Shown here one piece after another: positions 26,482 to 35,088 of a stretch of DNA of 64,000 bases. This DNA is from JACOMS01 sp051252005 (lineage in GTDB: Bacteria; Pseudomonadota; Alphaproteobacteria; Caulobacterales; Maricaulaceae), in assembly GCA_051252005.1 (NCBI GenBank), contig JBPOEZ010000001.1, positions 186,001 to 250,000 on the forward strand, in the 5' to 3' direction. Position 1 is the stretch's first letter. The number at the start of each line of letters is the position of its first letter. The notes below the pieces were generated by a model, which was not told the DNA's origin, made no database searches, and saw nothing but the letters and a program-made list of their open reading frames with translations. The translations under genes and the position numbers were made by a program.

Positions 26482-26883
26482 ATGACATTTATATTTGAAC
26501 ATTTTAATTATGCCGTTGTCATCGTTTTGATGATGATTGGCCTCTACATCGTTTTCGCGTCGCGCAACTTGATTAAGAAACTAGTGGGCCTCAGTGTTTT
26601 TCAAACCTCTGTCTTCTTGCTCTACATCACTATCGGCAAAGTCGCGGGTGGACAGCCGCCAATTTTAGTGGGTGACCACGGCAGCGCCGGACATGGCCCA
26701 GAGGTCATTTATTCTAACCCTCTGCCGCATGTTCTTATCCTAACGGCGATTGTTGTGGGCGTCGCGACATTGGCTATTGGCCTCGCGTTGGCCGTTCGTA
26801 TTCGCGAAGTTTACGGCACCGTAGAAGAAGACGAAATTAACAAGATTGATTATGCTTATAATCTTGAAGGGACGGACGCCTAA
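26482..26883 (+). CDS. mnhC: Na+/H+ antiporter subunit C (NuoK-like)
   Basis: A 133-residue NuoK/MrpC homologue. Three helices are visible (YAVVIVLMMIGLYIVFAS, KLVGLSVFQTSVFLLYITIG and PHVLILTAIVVGVATLAIGL). The NPLPHVLILTAIVVG stretch is diagnostic. ATG 26482 is chosen, preceded by GAGG; the frame opens a few codons earlier in mnhB. The stop TAA overlaps the next ATG (TAATG). Confidence 0.94.
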   Translation: MTFIFEHFNYAVVIVLMMIGLYIVFASRNLIKKLVGLSVFQTSVFLLYITIGKVAGGQPPILVGDHGSAGHGPEVIYSNPLPHVLILTAIVVGVATLAIGLALAVRIREVYGTVEEDEINKIDYAYNLEGTDA

Positions 26884-28421
26884 TGGATATTTTGGCTTCT
26901 TACCCATCGTGGCTTATTGCTCACGGCGCAGCTTTGATGGTTGTTTTGCCGCTTTTGCTCGGCGCAATTTGCTCTATTTTGCCGCGCGAACGTCTGGCTT
27001 GGCTCGTGACATTAATCGTTACGGCTATTTTGGTTGTCACCGCATTTGGACTTTTGCTGACTATATTCGGCGGCGAGACGCAGCTCTATAAACTTGGTGG
27101 ATGGGATCCTCCGCACGGGATTTCCTATATTATTGACGGTCTCAACACGCCTTTATTGCTCCTGATCAGCATCATGGCTTTGCTTTGTACTGTCTACGGT
27201 CTTCCAAGTGTTGCCGCAGAGGTCGAACCCAAGAAACGCGCACCGTTCTATGCCGCGTTCCTGATCGGCGTCGCGGGTCTTTTGGGGATGGTTGTCACAG
27301 GCGATGCGTTTAACGTCTTCGTCTTCCTAGAAGTCTCCTCCATATCGACTTACGTCCTTGTCGCCATGGGCGCGAGCCGTGACCGCCGCGCCCTGACCGC
27401 GAGTTATAATTATCTTATCCTAGGGTCTATCGGCGCTACGTTCTTCGTTATTGGCCTTGGCTTCCTCTATATGGAAACAGGCACGCTCAACATGGCTGAT
27501 ATGGGCCGTATCTTACGCGATCTTGATGGCGGAAGCCGCGTTGCCGGTGTTGGCTTTGGCTTTATCTTTATCGGGCTTGGTCTTAAGCTCGCTATGTTCC
27601 CGCTGCATCTTTGGCTTCCCGGCGCGTACGCGCATTCGCCAAGCTTCGTGACGGTGTTCCTCGCCTCTACGGCAACCAAAGCCGCGCTTTATTTGCTGCT
27701 TCGCTTCTCCTTTACGGTTTTTGACGTGTCATTTGATTATGTCATCTCGACGTTAACCCATGTCCTTGTGGTGACTGGGATTGCAGGCATGATTTTCGCA
27801 TCCCTTCAGGCTATCTTCCAAACGGATGCTCGCCGCACGCTGGCCTTCTCGTCGATAGCCCAAGTCGGTTATATGCTGCTCGGTATTGGTATCGGAACAG
27901 CGGCGGGTCTGTCTGCTGGTTATTTGCACATGATCAATCACGCAATTATTAAAGGCGCATTGTTCTTTGCTGTTGGCGCGTTTTGGTACCGCTTTGGTAT
28001 TACGCGAATTTCTGATTTTAACGGCCTTGCGAAGCTTATGCCTTGGACGATGGGCGCGTTTACGCTCAGCGGTCTGTCGCTGATAGGTATTCCGTTTACG
28101 GCTGGATTTGTGTCTAAACTGAACCTCACTATGGCCGCCCTTGAAAAAGGCTGGTGGTGGGCCGCCGCTGCAATTATGCTCTCGTCTATCTTAGCCATTA
28201 TCTATATTGGGCGTATGCTCCTCGCGGCCTATTTCCAATCGCCGCCAGAGGTCAAAGGGCAGGTCGTTACTAAAAATGAAGCGCCTTTGATGATGCTTAT
28301 TCCGATGTGGATCTTAGCTATTCTTTCAATCGTGATCGGCTCAAACGTCGGCAGCATGGGTGACTGGGTTGTCCACGCGGCGAACGGCGCGGCCAGTGTT
28401 CTTATGGGAGGTCAGTCATGA
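26883..28421 (+). CDS. mnhD: Mrp antiporter proton-conducting subunit, MnhD/NuoM-like (1 of 3)
   Basis: A 512-residue protein of the NuoL/M/N antiporter-like family with about 14 membrane helices. Core motifs: GVAGLLGMVVTGDAFNVFVF with FLEVSSISTYVLVAMGAS (conserved Glu), LKLAMFPLHLWLPGAYAHSP with the conserved Lys, DARRTLAFSSIAQVGYMLLG, and GIPFTAGFVSKLNL. These match MrpD and proton-translocating complex I subunits. It carries out cation or proton movement across the inner membrane with the other subunits. Start overlaps mnhC stop, end overlaps the next gene. Confidence 0.93.
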   Translation: MDILASYPSWLIAHGAALMVVLPLLLGAICSILPRERLAWLVTLIVTAILVVTAFGLLLTIFGGETQLYKLGGWDPPHGISYIIDGLNTPLLLLISIMALLCTVYGLPSVAAEVEPKKRAPFYAAFLIGVAGLLGMVVTGDAFNVFVFLEVSSISTYVLVAMGASRDRRALTASYNYLILGSIGATFFVIGLGFLYMETGTLNMADMGRILRDLDGGSRVAGVGFGFIFIGLGLKLAMFPLHLWLPGAYAHSPSFVTVFLASTATKAALYLLLRFSFTVFDVSFDYVISTLTHVLVVTGIAGMIFASLQAIFQTDARRTLAFSSIAQVGYMLLGIGIGTAAGLSAGYLHMINHAIIKGALFFAVGAFWYRFGITRISDFNGLAKLMPWTMGAFTLSGLSLIGIPFTAGFVSKLNLTMAALEKGWWWAAAAIMLSSILAIIYIGRMLLAAYFQSPPEVKGQVVTKNEAPLMMLIPMWILAILSIVIGSNVGSMGDWVVHAANGAASVLMGGQS

Positions 28422-29905
28422 GCTACACCGCCGAACTTGGCCTTGCGCTATTGATGATCATTCCGCTTATTGCGGCGGCTCTCATCCCAGTTTTTAACCG
28501 TTTCCCCAACATACGCGAAGCGGTGACGCTCATTGCGGGCATAGCTCTCCTCGCTAATGTCATTCATCTGGTGATGATGGTGTCTGGCGGCGCGCGTCCG
28601 TCTTTGCATCTGGGCACCTTTGCTGGATTTTTTGATATTAAGTTTGAGCTTGAACCACTCGGCGCAACCTTCGCGGCTATCGCCAGTTCGCTCTGGGTGT
28701 TGAACTCGCTTTTCACCATGGGTTACATGCGCGGCAATAACGAGAAAAACCAGACACGGTTTTATACTTTTGTTGCTATAGCGATCTCTGCGGCGATGGG
28801 TATTGCCGCCGCGGGTAACTTGATCACATTGTTTGTTTTCTACGAGGCGCTTACGCTCTCAACATTCCCGCTTGTTACCCACAAAGGCGACGCGAAAGCG
28901 AAACGCGGCGGAACGATCTATGCTCTGATTTTGATGGGAACGTCTCTCGGATTATTGCTCCCTGCCGTTGTCGCGACGCAGGTCATCGCCGGAACTACGG
29001 ACTTTCAAGTCGGCGGTATTTTCCCAGAAGATGTCAGCCTTCTCGCGACATCTGTGCTGTTATTCCTCTTCGCCTTTGGTATCGGCAAGGCCGCGCTTAT
29101 GCCCGTCCACCCTTGGCTTCCAAACGCCATGGTCGCGCCGACGCCTGTGTCCGCGCTTCTGCACGCTGTGGCCGTGGTGAAAGCGGGTGTGTTCACCATG
29201 CTCAAAGTCGTTGTCTTTACCTTCGGCCCGTCGCTTGCGGCTGAAACGCCGATGAGCACGACGCTGTCTTGGGTGGCGGCGATTTCGATTGTGCTCGCCT
29301 CTATTATTGCGCTTCGGCAGGATAACCTCAAAGCGCGTCTGGCCTATTCAACGGTTTCGCAGCTCTCTTATGTGACGCTCGGCGCCATGCTAGCCGCGCC
29401 TATGGCGATCATGGGCGGCGCGCTGCAAATCGTCATGCATGCGTGGGGCAAGATCACGTTGTTTATGTGCGCGGGCGCGATCTATACAATTTCGCACCGC
29501 ACAGAAATTTCAAAACTCAACGGGCTCGGACGCTCTATGCCTTGGGTGTTCGGCGCGTTCCTTATCGGTTCTTTGTCGATTATTGGTATTCCGCCCATGG
29601 GCGGCTCTTGGCCGAAATTCTTCCTCATGGCCGGAGCGATAGAAAGCGGGAAAGCTATATTGCTTGCGGCTTTGATCGCCTCGTCTGTGTTGAATGTGAT
29701 TTATTTAATTCCAATTTCCATTCGCGGCTTTATGCGGCCTCCGGCGGATCCTGAAGCTGACGCGCTCATCCGCGAAGAGCGTAAAAAGCACCGCTGGGTT
29801 ATTATCCCGCCCGTGATTACGGCGCTCGGCGCATTCATCCTGTTCTTCTTTACGGGATCGATGTCAGACTTCCTGTCACCTATTTTACCCGGGGGAGCGT
29901 TCTAA
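28418..29905 (+). CDS. Mrp antiporter proton-conducting subunit, NuoM/L-like (2 of 3)
   Basis: A 495-residue membrane protein of the same family as its neighbour. Motifs: LITLFVFYEALTLSTFPLVT (conserved Glu), GKAALMPVHPWLPNAMVAPT, PVSALLHAVAVVKAGVFTML, and KARLAYSTVSQLSYVTLGAM. The HP-W-LPxAMVAPTPVSALLHAVAVVKAG run is the strongest proton-channel signature of the three paralogues. It probably corresponds to the NuoL-like half of MrpA, which here is not fused to the DUF4040 part. Overlaps both neighbours. Confidence 0.92.
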   Translation: MSYTAELGLALLMIIPLIAAALIPVFNRFPNIREAVTLIAGIALLANVIHLVMMVSGGARPSLHLGTFAGFFDIKFELEPLGATFAAIASSLWVLNSLFTMGYMRGNNEKNQTRFYTFVAIAISAAMGIAAAGNLITLFVFYEALTLSTFPLVTHKGDAKAKRGGTIYALILMGTSLGLLLPAVVATQVIAGTTDFQVGGIFPEDVSLLATSVLLFLFAFGIGKAALMPVHPWLPNAMVAPTPVSALLHAVAVVKAGVFTMLKVVVFTFGPSLAAETPMSTTLSWVAAISIVLASIIALRQDNLKARLAYSTVSQLSYVTLGAMLAAPMAIMGGALQIVMHAWGKITLFMCAGAIYTISHRTEISKLNGLGRSMPWVFGAFLIGSLSIIGIPPMGGSWPKFFLMAGAIESGKAILLAALIASSVLNVIYLIPISIRGFMRPPADPEADALIREERKKHRWVIIPPVITALGAFILFFFTGSMSDFLSPILPGGAF

Positions 29906-30216
29906 TGGCGCATGAAGACAAAACGCCAAGCGATGATAAAATTCATCCGGTTTCTAAAAAGTTTTTGTGGTTAGCCGACCCGCGCGTTGTTGGCGGATTT
30001 ATCTGGCTGCCAATTTTGGGCCTCGGTATCACAATCATGGCTGGGTTCATATTCCCGTTTGACCCCAAGCATAAAGCGCCGTGGGATTTCGCCTACGGCT
30101 CTTGGGCCATATTCGGTTTTGCCGCCTATTGCACAGTCGTCTTAGCGGCCGACCCATTGTTTAAACTGCTTTCGCGTGACGAAGATTATTACGGGGAGGA
30201 GCCGCAAGATGATTGA
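29905..30216 (+). CDS. small two-helix membrane protein within the antiporter operon
   Basis: A 103-residue protein with charged ends and two membrane helices (FIWLPILGLGITIMAGFIF and WAIFGFAAYCTVVLAADPLF). No family recognised with certainty. The ATG shares its first base with the last base of the upstream stop, and the end overlaps the next gene by 8 bases, so it is a true operon member. An accessory subunit of the antiporter complex is the simplest inference. Confidence 0.8.
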   Translation: MAHEDKTPSDDKIHPVSKKFLWLADPRVVGGFIWLPILGLGITIMAGFIFPFDPKHKAPWDFAYGSWAIFGFAAYCTVVLAADPLFKLLSRDEDYYGEEPQDD

Positions 30217-31945
30217 TAGTCTCCTTCAGATAAACCCTGGTTTTATTATAATCCTCGCGGGCGTGCTCTGCGCGCTTATGCCGGTGAGCCCCGTGCGGAA
30301 AACGCTCTTAATCCTATCGCCAATTTTGGCCGCCTATATGATCTTTATGGGTATTCAAAACCCAGAAGAGGCCCGCTGGGTTGTTGATTTTGGCATCATT
30401 GAGTTGATCCCAAACAATATTGACAGCCTTTCTGTGGTTTGGGGCTATGTGTTCTGTCTCGCGGCGGTACTCAACGGTATTTACGGCTTCCATGAGAAGT
30501 GCAAAATCACAGACAGTTCCGCCTTGATCTACACAGGTTCAGCGGTTGCAGGCGTATTTGTCGGTGATTTGCTTACGCTGTTTGTGTTTTGGGAACTGGC
30601 CGCTATGTCGTCCGTTTTCCTTGTCTGGAAGGGCGGAGAGCGGGCCTACGGCGCAGGTATTCGGTATCTCGCTATCCACGTTTTATCCGGCGTGCTTTTG
30701 CTCGCAGGCGCAGTCATGTACGGCCATTCCAATGGGTGGGACTTTACGTTCGGCCATATCGGACTTGAAAGTGCGGGCGGCTGGCTCATGCTTCTTTCGA
30801 TGGGGATTAAATGCGGCTTTCCTTTTCTCCATAACTGGATGCAGGACGCCTATCCAAAGGCCAGCGTGACTGGCACAGTTATCCTCTCTGCCTTTACAAC
30901 AAAGCTTGCGATTTACGCGCTTGCGCGCGGCTATGCCGGAGAAGAGATATTAATTTATATAGGCGCGGCCATGACCTTGTTCCCCGTCTTCTTTGCCGTG
31001 GTTGAAAATGACCTTCGCCGCGTTCTGGCCTACAGCCTGAATAACCAGCTCGGCTTTATGGTCTGCGGTATCGGTGTCGGCTCCGCGCTCGCGCTCAACG
31101 GCGTTGCGGGACAAGTTGTTGTCCACGTTATCTTTAAATCGCTCCTCTTTATGAGCATGGGCGCTGTGCTTTACCGCACAGGGACAGCTAAGGCTTCCGA
31201 GCTTGGCGGGCTGTTTCGGTCTATGCCTTACACAACGGTCTTTTGCCTGATCGGAGCGGGGTCCATTGCGGCCTTCCCGCTGCTCGCAGCATTCGTGACC
31301 AAAGCCATGATTATTGCGTCCGTGGTTGAGATCCATAACTGGCCAGTCTTCGCTGTCTTGCTCTTCGCCTCGGCTGGGGTGATGGAACATTCCGGCATCA
31401 AAGTGCCGTACTTTACGTTCTTCTCTCACGATAGCGGCAAACGCCCAGAAGAAGCGCCGTGGAATATGCTTGTCGCTATGGGCCTTGCCTCTGCTCTTTG
31501 TATTTTCTTTGCCTCTCCGTTGGGAGGCTATAAGTTCCTCTACAGCTTGATGCCTTATGAGTTTGAACATGTTTACCTACCCTACACGGGCAATCATGTG
31601 GTAACGCAGCTACAGCTCCTCTTTGCCGCTATGCTCGCCTTTGCGCTTCTGAAGCGGCTACGGATTTACCCTGCTGAACGCAGGGCAGAGATCCTTGATT
31701 TTGACTGGACGTATCGCAAGCTCGGCAAAAATGTCGCCGTCTGGATGGATGCAATGTGGACACGCCTCTCGGCGCACACACTGCGCATTCGCCGCCGGTT
31801 CTTTAGTTCAGCCACCCAGCGCCTTTATCAGCTGTTTAGTCCCGCCGGGGCGACAAGCGCCTCTGCGCCAAGCGGCGTCGCAGCTCTTCTCACAGGCGGT
31901 ATGCTTGTATTGATCCTTGGTATGGTCTTTCTAACAGGCCTATGA
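30209..31945 (+). CDS. Mrp antiporter proton-conducting subunit, NuoL/N-like (3 of 3)
   Basis: A 578-residue member of the NuoL/M/N family. Motifs: VGDLLTLFVFWELAAMSSVF (conserved Glu), GIKCGFPFLHNWMQDAYPKA (conserved Lys), DLRRVLAYSLNNQLGFMVCG and AFPLLAAFVTKAMI. The region after residue 490 is a cytoplasmic, basic stretch ending in a last helix (GGMLVLILGMVFLTG). ATG 30209 is used; the frame opens 11 codons earlier inside the preceding gene. Its stop overlaps the MucR-like start (ATGA). It is the most divergent of the three. Confidence 0.92.
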   Translation: MIDSLLQINPGFIIILAGVLCALMPVSPVRKTLLILSPILAAYMIFMGIQNPEEARWVVDFGIIELIPNNIDSLSVVWGYVFCLAAVLNGIYGFHEKCKITDSSALIYTGSAVAGVFVGDLLTLFVFWELAAMSSVFLVWKGGERAYGAGIRYLAIHVLSGVLLLAGAVMYGHSNGWDFTFGHIGLESAGGWLMLLSMGIKCGFPFLHNWMQDAYPKASVTGTVILSAFTTKLAIYALARGYAGEEILIYIGAAMTLFPVFFAVVENDLRRVLAYSLNNQLGFMVCGIGVGSALALNGVAGQVVVHVIFKSLLFMSMGAVLYRTGTAKASELGGLFRSMPYTTVFCLIGAGSIAAFPLLAAFVTKAMIIASVVEIHNWPVFAVLLFASAGVMEHSGIKVPYFTFFSHDSGKRPEEAPWNMLVAMGLASALCIFFASPLGGYKFLYSLMPYEFEHVYLPYTGNHVVTQLQLLFAAMLAFALLKRLRIYPAERRAEILDFDWTYRKLGKNVAVWMDAMWTRLSAHTLRIRRRFFSSATQRLYQLFSPAGATSASAPSGVAALLTGGMLVLILGMVFLTGL

Positions 31946-32358
31946 GCAAGCTCGACATATCGCATGTGCTTGACCTAACGGCGGACATTGTGTCCGCCTA
32001 TGTCAGCCATAATGCGGTTGAGCAGCAAGACCTGGCGGGTCTTGTCGAAACGGTTTTTAATAAGGTTCATTATCTCTCAGATCCTGTGCGCCTGCACCAA
32101 AACCGTCCACGGCCCGTGCCGGCTGTACCTGTCGCAGACTCTGTCACGGACGCGGTGATCTTCTCGCTCGAAGACGGGCAGCCTTACAAATCTCTCAAGC
32201 GGCACCTCAAAGCGAAATACGGCATGAGCCCGGAAGACTACCGCGAGAAGTGGGATTTGCCGTCTGATTACCCGATGGTCTCTCCGGCCTATGCGCGCGA
32301 GCGGTCCAGTCTGGCGAAGAAGAGCGGGCTTGGTACGAATCAAAATCGGTCTTACTGA
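31942..32358 (+). CDS. MucR/Ros family transcriptional regulator, Cys-free variant
   Basis: A 138-residue MucR family protein. The N-terminal oligomerisation part (VLDLTADIVSAYVSHNAVEQ, DLAGLVETVF) is followed by the DNA-binding part (LEDGQPYKSLKRHLKAKYGM, SPEDYREKWDLPSDYPMVSP) and the C-terminal YARERSSLAKKSGLG. Zinc-binding members have Cys before LEDG; here the text is IFSLEDG and the whole protein contains no Cys, so it probably folds without zinc, as reported for Mesorhizobium Ml proteins. Translationally coupled to the antiporter operon by an ATGA overlap, which is unusual for a normally free-standing global regulator. Confidence 0.9.
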   Translation: MSKLDISHVLDLTADIVSAYVSHNAVEQQDLAGLVETVFNKVHYLSDPVRLHQNRPRPVPAVPVADSVTDAVIFSLEDGQPYKSLKRHLKAKYGMSPEDYREKWDLPSDYPMVSPAYARERSSLAKKSGLGTNQNRSY

Positions 32359-32513
32359 CGCGGAAGTTCTAGTCGCCGCGAACCGAATCGGATCCGAAAC
32401 AAAAAAACAGGGTTAATAAGGTCTTAACACCTTTTAACTCTGCCTTAGACCTTGAACGAAACCCCGAACAAAAAAATAGTCTGACCATACTTACAGGGCT
32501 GGCAGGGGATTTT

Positions 32514-33023
32514 ATGTTAAAGGAACAGGCGTTGCGCCATCAAATGGTGCTTCCTGCGCAGCAGGCAGTGTATGATTATTGGCGTTCAAAATGCCAAGGC
32601 GGGCAATTGCCGTCGCGTCATGACATTGACCCTATGCAGCTTAAAACGCATCTCCCTATGGTCTCGTTGACATCGATTTGCGGCGCAAGCGGGCGTACTC
32701 GTTTTCAATACCGGCTTGTCGGGACAGGGTTTTGGGACCTCTATAATGATGAGGTCCAAGGCCGCTACATTGACGAGCTGCCTATGGGTGATCGCTGTCA
32801 GTATTGGAACCGCGTCCTCAATCAAGTCCTCGGCAAAGGCCGCCCGTCCGCAGGCGTTACCCGCCCAGGAACCCCCTTCGGTAATCACCTCGCCCAGTTT
32901 TGGATAAGACTACCGCTCTCAGACAATGGCCGCGACGTAAACCTAATCTTAGGCTACGATCATCTGATAAAAGTCTCCGATATTCCCAAGCTACAAGCCG
33001 TAGAGAGCCGTCTGTCGGCTTGA
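32514..33023 (+). CDS. PAS-like domain protein (PAS_5 family)
   Basis: A 169-residue cytoplasmic protein. The pattern VYDYWRSKCQGGQLPSRHDI, then DPMQLKTHLPMVSLT and FQYRLVGTGFWDLYNDEVQG with RYIDELP, matches the short stand-alone PAS_5 (PF07310) proteins widespread in alphaproteobacteria. No output domain is present. ATG 32514 follows AGGGGATTTT. The 155 bases upstream are AT-rich and probably hold its promoter. A sensory or structural role is inferred only from the fold. Confidence 0.75.
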   Translation: MLKEQALRHQMVLPAQQAVYDYWRSKCQGGQLPSRHDIDPMQLKTHLPMVSLTSICGASGRTRFQYRLVGTGFWDLYNDEVQGRYIDELPMGDRCQYWNRVLNQVLGKGRPSAGVTRPGTPFGNHLAQFWIRLPLSDNGRDVNLILGYDHLIKVSDIPKLQAVESRLSA

Positions 33024-33115
33024 TAAGGTAGCGTTAGCCAAAATCGCGATTAATAGGGTGAAGGGGCGAGGCGAACGTCAGATGAGTGTTTTGATGCTCA
33101 AAATAAGCCGATCGT

Positions 33116-34015
33116 TCAATTCTTTAGAAGCGCCTTCAACTCTTCAGATAAATGGTCGTAGACAAGACGGATACGGCGGCTTGTGTGAAGCTCTCTATGC
33201 GTTACCAGCCAAAATGGAATGGGAAATGTCGCGACGTCCGGCAGTATAGGTTCCAGATCGAGCATTTCGCTGACATCATTTTCGAGTAATATCGCGATGC
33301 CAAGCCCTTGCCGCACTAAGCCGACAATGGCTGTGCCGCTTTCGGAGTACATTTTAAAGTTAGCGCGCGTGAGATGAATGCCCATTGATTTGAAATGAGA
33401 AATCATCACGGCCGCGCTTTCAATGCCGATGAAATCATGCGCGCTAAACTCTTCAAGTGATTGAGGCCTGCCCCTCTTATCTAAATACTCTTTTGATGCG
33501 TATAATTTGCCGTTCGTTTCTCCGACCCGTTTTGCAATAAGATCAGACTGGTCCGGCCGGCCGTGGCGAATAGCTATGTCGGCTTCGCGCTTTTTTAGAT
33601 CACGGACATCATTGGAGGTCGCGATTTCAATTTCGATTTCAGGGGCCTTCATACGCAAACGCTTGAGGATGGGAGGCAAATGATACGTCGCCACATTATT
33701 AGTACAGGTTATCTTCACATGGCCTTCAATGGTTTGGGACTGCCCAGATGCCGTTAAAGAAATATGCGTGGCAGCACTATACATGGCGCGGACATGCTCG
33801 ACGAGTTCCAAACCTGACGCTGTCAATTCAGATGAACGGTGCCCCCGTTCGAACAAAGTTATACCCAGGCTTTGCTCCAATGCGGAAATTTGCCGACTCA
33901 GTGTGGGCTGGGTGACGCCCAGCACCCGAGCGCCCGCGGATAATGACCCTTCTTCCACCGTAGCCAGAAAGCCGCGGACGTGATTCCAGTCAAAGAGTAC
34001 AGATTTCCAGTTCAT
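33116..34015 (-). CDS. LysR family transcriptional regulator
   Basis: A 299-residue LysR protein. The N-terminal winged helix-turn-helix reads FDWNHVRGFLATVEEGSLSA, GARVLGVTQPTLSRQISALE, QSLGITLFERG. A substrate-binding domain follows (VKITCTNNVATYHLPPILKR, ADIAIRHGRPDQSDL). The ATG at 34015 (MNWKSVLFDW) is favoured over a TTG 8 codons upstream. It is divergent from the small-protein/methyltransferase operon across 87 bases, so it may regulate that operon. The effector is unknown. Confidence 0.9.
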   Translation of the reverse strand: MNWKSVLFDWNHVRGFLATVEEGSLSAGARVLGVTQPTLSRQISALEQSLGITLFERGHRSSELTASGLELVEHVRAMYSAATHISLTASGQSQTIEGHVKITCTNNVATYHLPPILKRLRMKAPEIEIEIATSNDVRDLKKREADIAIRHGRPDQSDLIAKRVGETNGKLYASKEYLDKRGRPQSLEEFSAHDFIGIESAAVMISHFKSMGIHLTRANFKMYSESGTAIVGLVRQGLGIAILLENDVSEMLDLEPILPDVATFPIPFWLVTHRELHTSRRIRLVYDHLSEELKALLKN

Positions 34016-34102
34016 GGATTTTCGTATATCAGAACTCAATTTTTAGGCAATGTACTTATGTTTTATGTATGGCACATTAGGTCTCGAACGAAGGAAAACA
34101 AA

Positions 34103-34264
34103 ATGACCGCCCCGCTACAGAAATTTGAGGATGAGACAGAAGCCCCCACCATTCGCGTGGTTGAAGGCTGGATTGGCAATTGGCGCATTTCGTTACGACG
34201 GCGCGACACAAGCCGCGAAGACTATATGGCATATTCCCGCTATATGAATGAGACAGGAAACTGA
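34103..34264 (+). CDS. 53-residue protein upstream of a methyltransferase
   Basis: A small basic protein (MTAPLQKFEDE...GWIGNWRISLRRRDTS...YSRYMNETGN) with no recognised family. ATG 34103 has GAAGGA upstream. The methyltransferase start follows the stop TGA after one base, so the two are almost certainly co-translated. No membrane segment or Cys. Function unknown. Confidence 0.55.
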   Translation: MTAPLQKFEDETEAPTIRVVEGWIGNWRISLRRRDTSREDYMAYSRYMNETGN

Positions 34265-34265
34265 C

Positions 34266-34886
34266 ATGGTCGACACAGCTAAATTCTGGGATAAAATGGC
34301 GGAGAAATATGCCAAAAAACCTGTCCCCAATGAAGAAGTATATCAAATCAAAAAAGACCTGACGCGGGAGTATTTCACGCCCATGTCCAGAGTTTTTGAA
34401 TTTGGTTGCGGTACAGGGTCCACGGCGGTTTCCCATGCGCCTTACGTGGAACATGTCACCGCAACCGATATATCCCCGCAGATGCTGCGTATAGCGAGAG
34501 AGAGAGCAGCATCTGCGGGAGTTCAAAATGTCACTTTCGCGCAATGGGACGTGGACTCAGACCCAATCCTTGGAACCGATTTTGATGTGGTGATGGCGCA
34601 CAGCATTCTGCATCTGGTCGAGGATTTACAGGGGGCGTTAGAAAAGGCCCATAGCATGCTGAAAGAAGATGGCGTGCTGGTCTCGAGTACAGGGTGCCTC
34701 GCCGATAAGATGTGGTTTTTACGGCCTGTACTTTGGTTTGCTAAAGTGATTGGCCTTGCGCCGCCAATTACCTTTCTCAGCACAAAATCGCTGGAGAAAA
34801 GTTTAGAAAGTGCAGGCTTTCAAACCATCCACTGCTGGCATCCTAAAGGCGATGTGGCCGTGTTTATTATTTCTAGGAAAGTCTAG
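34266..34886 (+). CDS. class I SAM-dependent methyltransferase
   Basis: A 206-residue methyltransferase. The N-terminus FWDKMAEKYAKKPVPNEEVY is followed by the SAM-binding motif I VFEFGCGTGSTAVSHAPYVE and motif II TATDISPQMLRIARERA. Then come FDVVMAHSILHLVEDLQGAL and LKEDGVLVSSTGCLADKMWF, as in UbiE/BioC-like small-molecule methyltransferases. Substrate unknown. ATG 34266 begins one base after the 53-aa gene; the stop TAG shares its G with the GTG start of the next microprotein. Confidence 0.9.
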   Translation: MVDTAKFWDKMAEKYAKKPVPNEEVYQIKKDLTREYFTPMSRVFEFGCGTGSTAVSHAPYVEHVTATDISPQMLRIARERAASAGVQNVTFAQWDVDSDPILGTDFDVVMAHSILHLVEDLQGALEKAHSMLKEDGVLVSSTGCLADKMWFLRPVLWFAKVIGLAPPITFLSTKSLEKSLESAGFQTIHCWHPKGDVAVFIISRKV

Positions 34887-35035
34887 TGACAAACCTCATG
34901 GACAAATTTTTCATTTCAATGGGCCTGGAGGCCGTCGAGATTAAGGCAAGCCCCTATAGAGGGTGGATATATGTCGGGATGATCTATCTTTTAGGCTTAA
35001 CTTCCGCCTTTGGGGTAATGGCGATAATGAGCTAA
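34886..35035 (+). CDS. 49-residue single-span membrane microprotein
   Basis: A short reading frame, GTG 34886 to TAA 35033-35035. It encodes an amphipathic beginning (VTNLMDKFFISMGLEAVEIK), a charged middle (ASPYRGW) and one membrane helix (IYVGMIYLLGLTSAFGVMAI) ending MS. The start codon shares its first base with the methyltransferase stop (TAGTG), which supports translational coupling. Not recognised as any family. It could anchor the methyltransferase or its product pathway to the membrane; that is inference. Confidence 0.55.
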   Translation: MTNLMDKFFISMGLEAVEIKASPYRGWIYVGMIYLLGLTSAFGVMAIMS

Positions 35036-35088
35036 TTTGGCAAAAGTGGACGTTAGACAAACTAAAATCAATTGGAGAGGGAAATAAT

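Noticed and set aside
30950..31570. A 206-codon minus-strand frame within the third antiporter subunit
   Set aside because: Shadow of the membrane protein gene; composition is His/Arg/Glu-rich as expected for a complement of hydrophobic codons.
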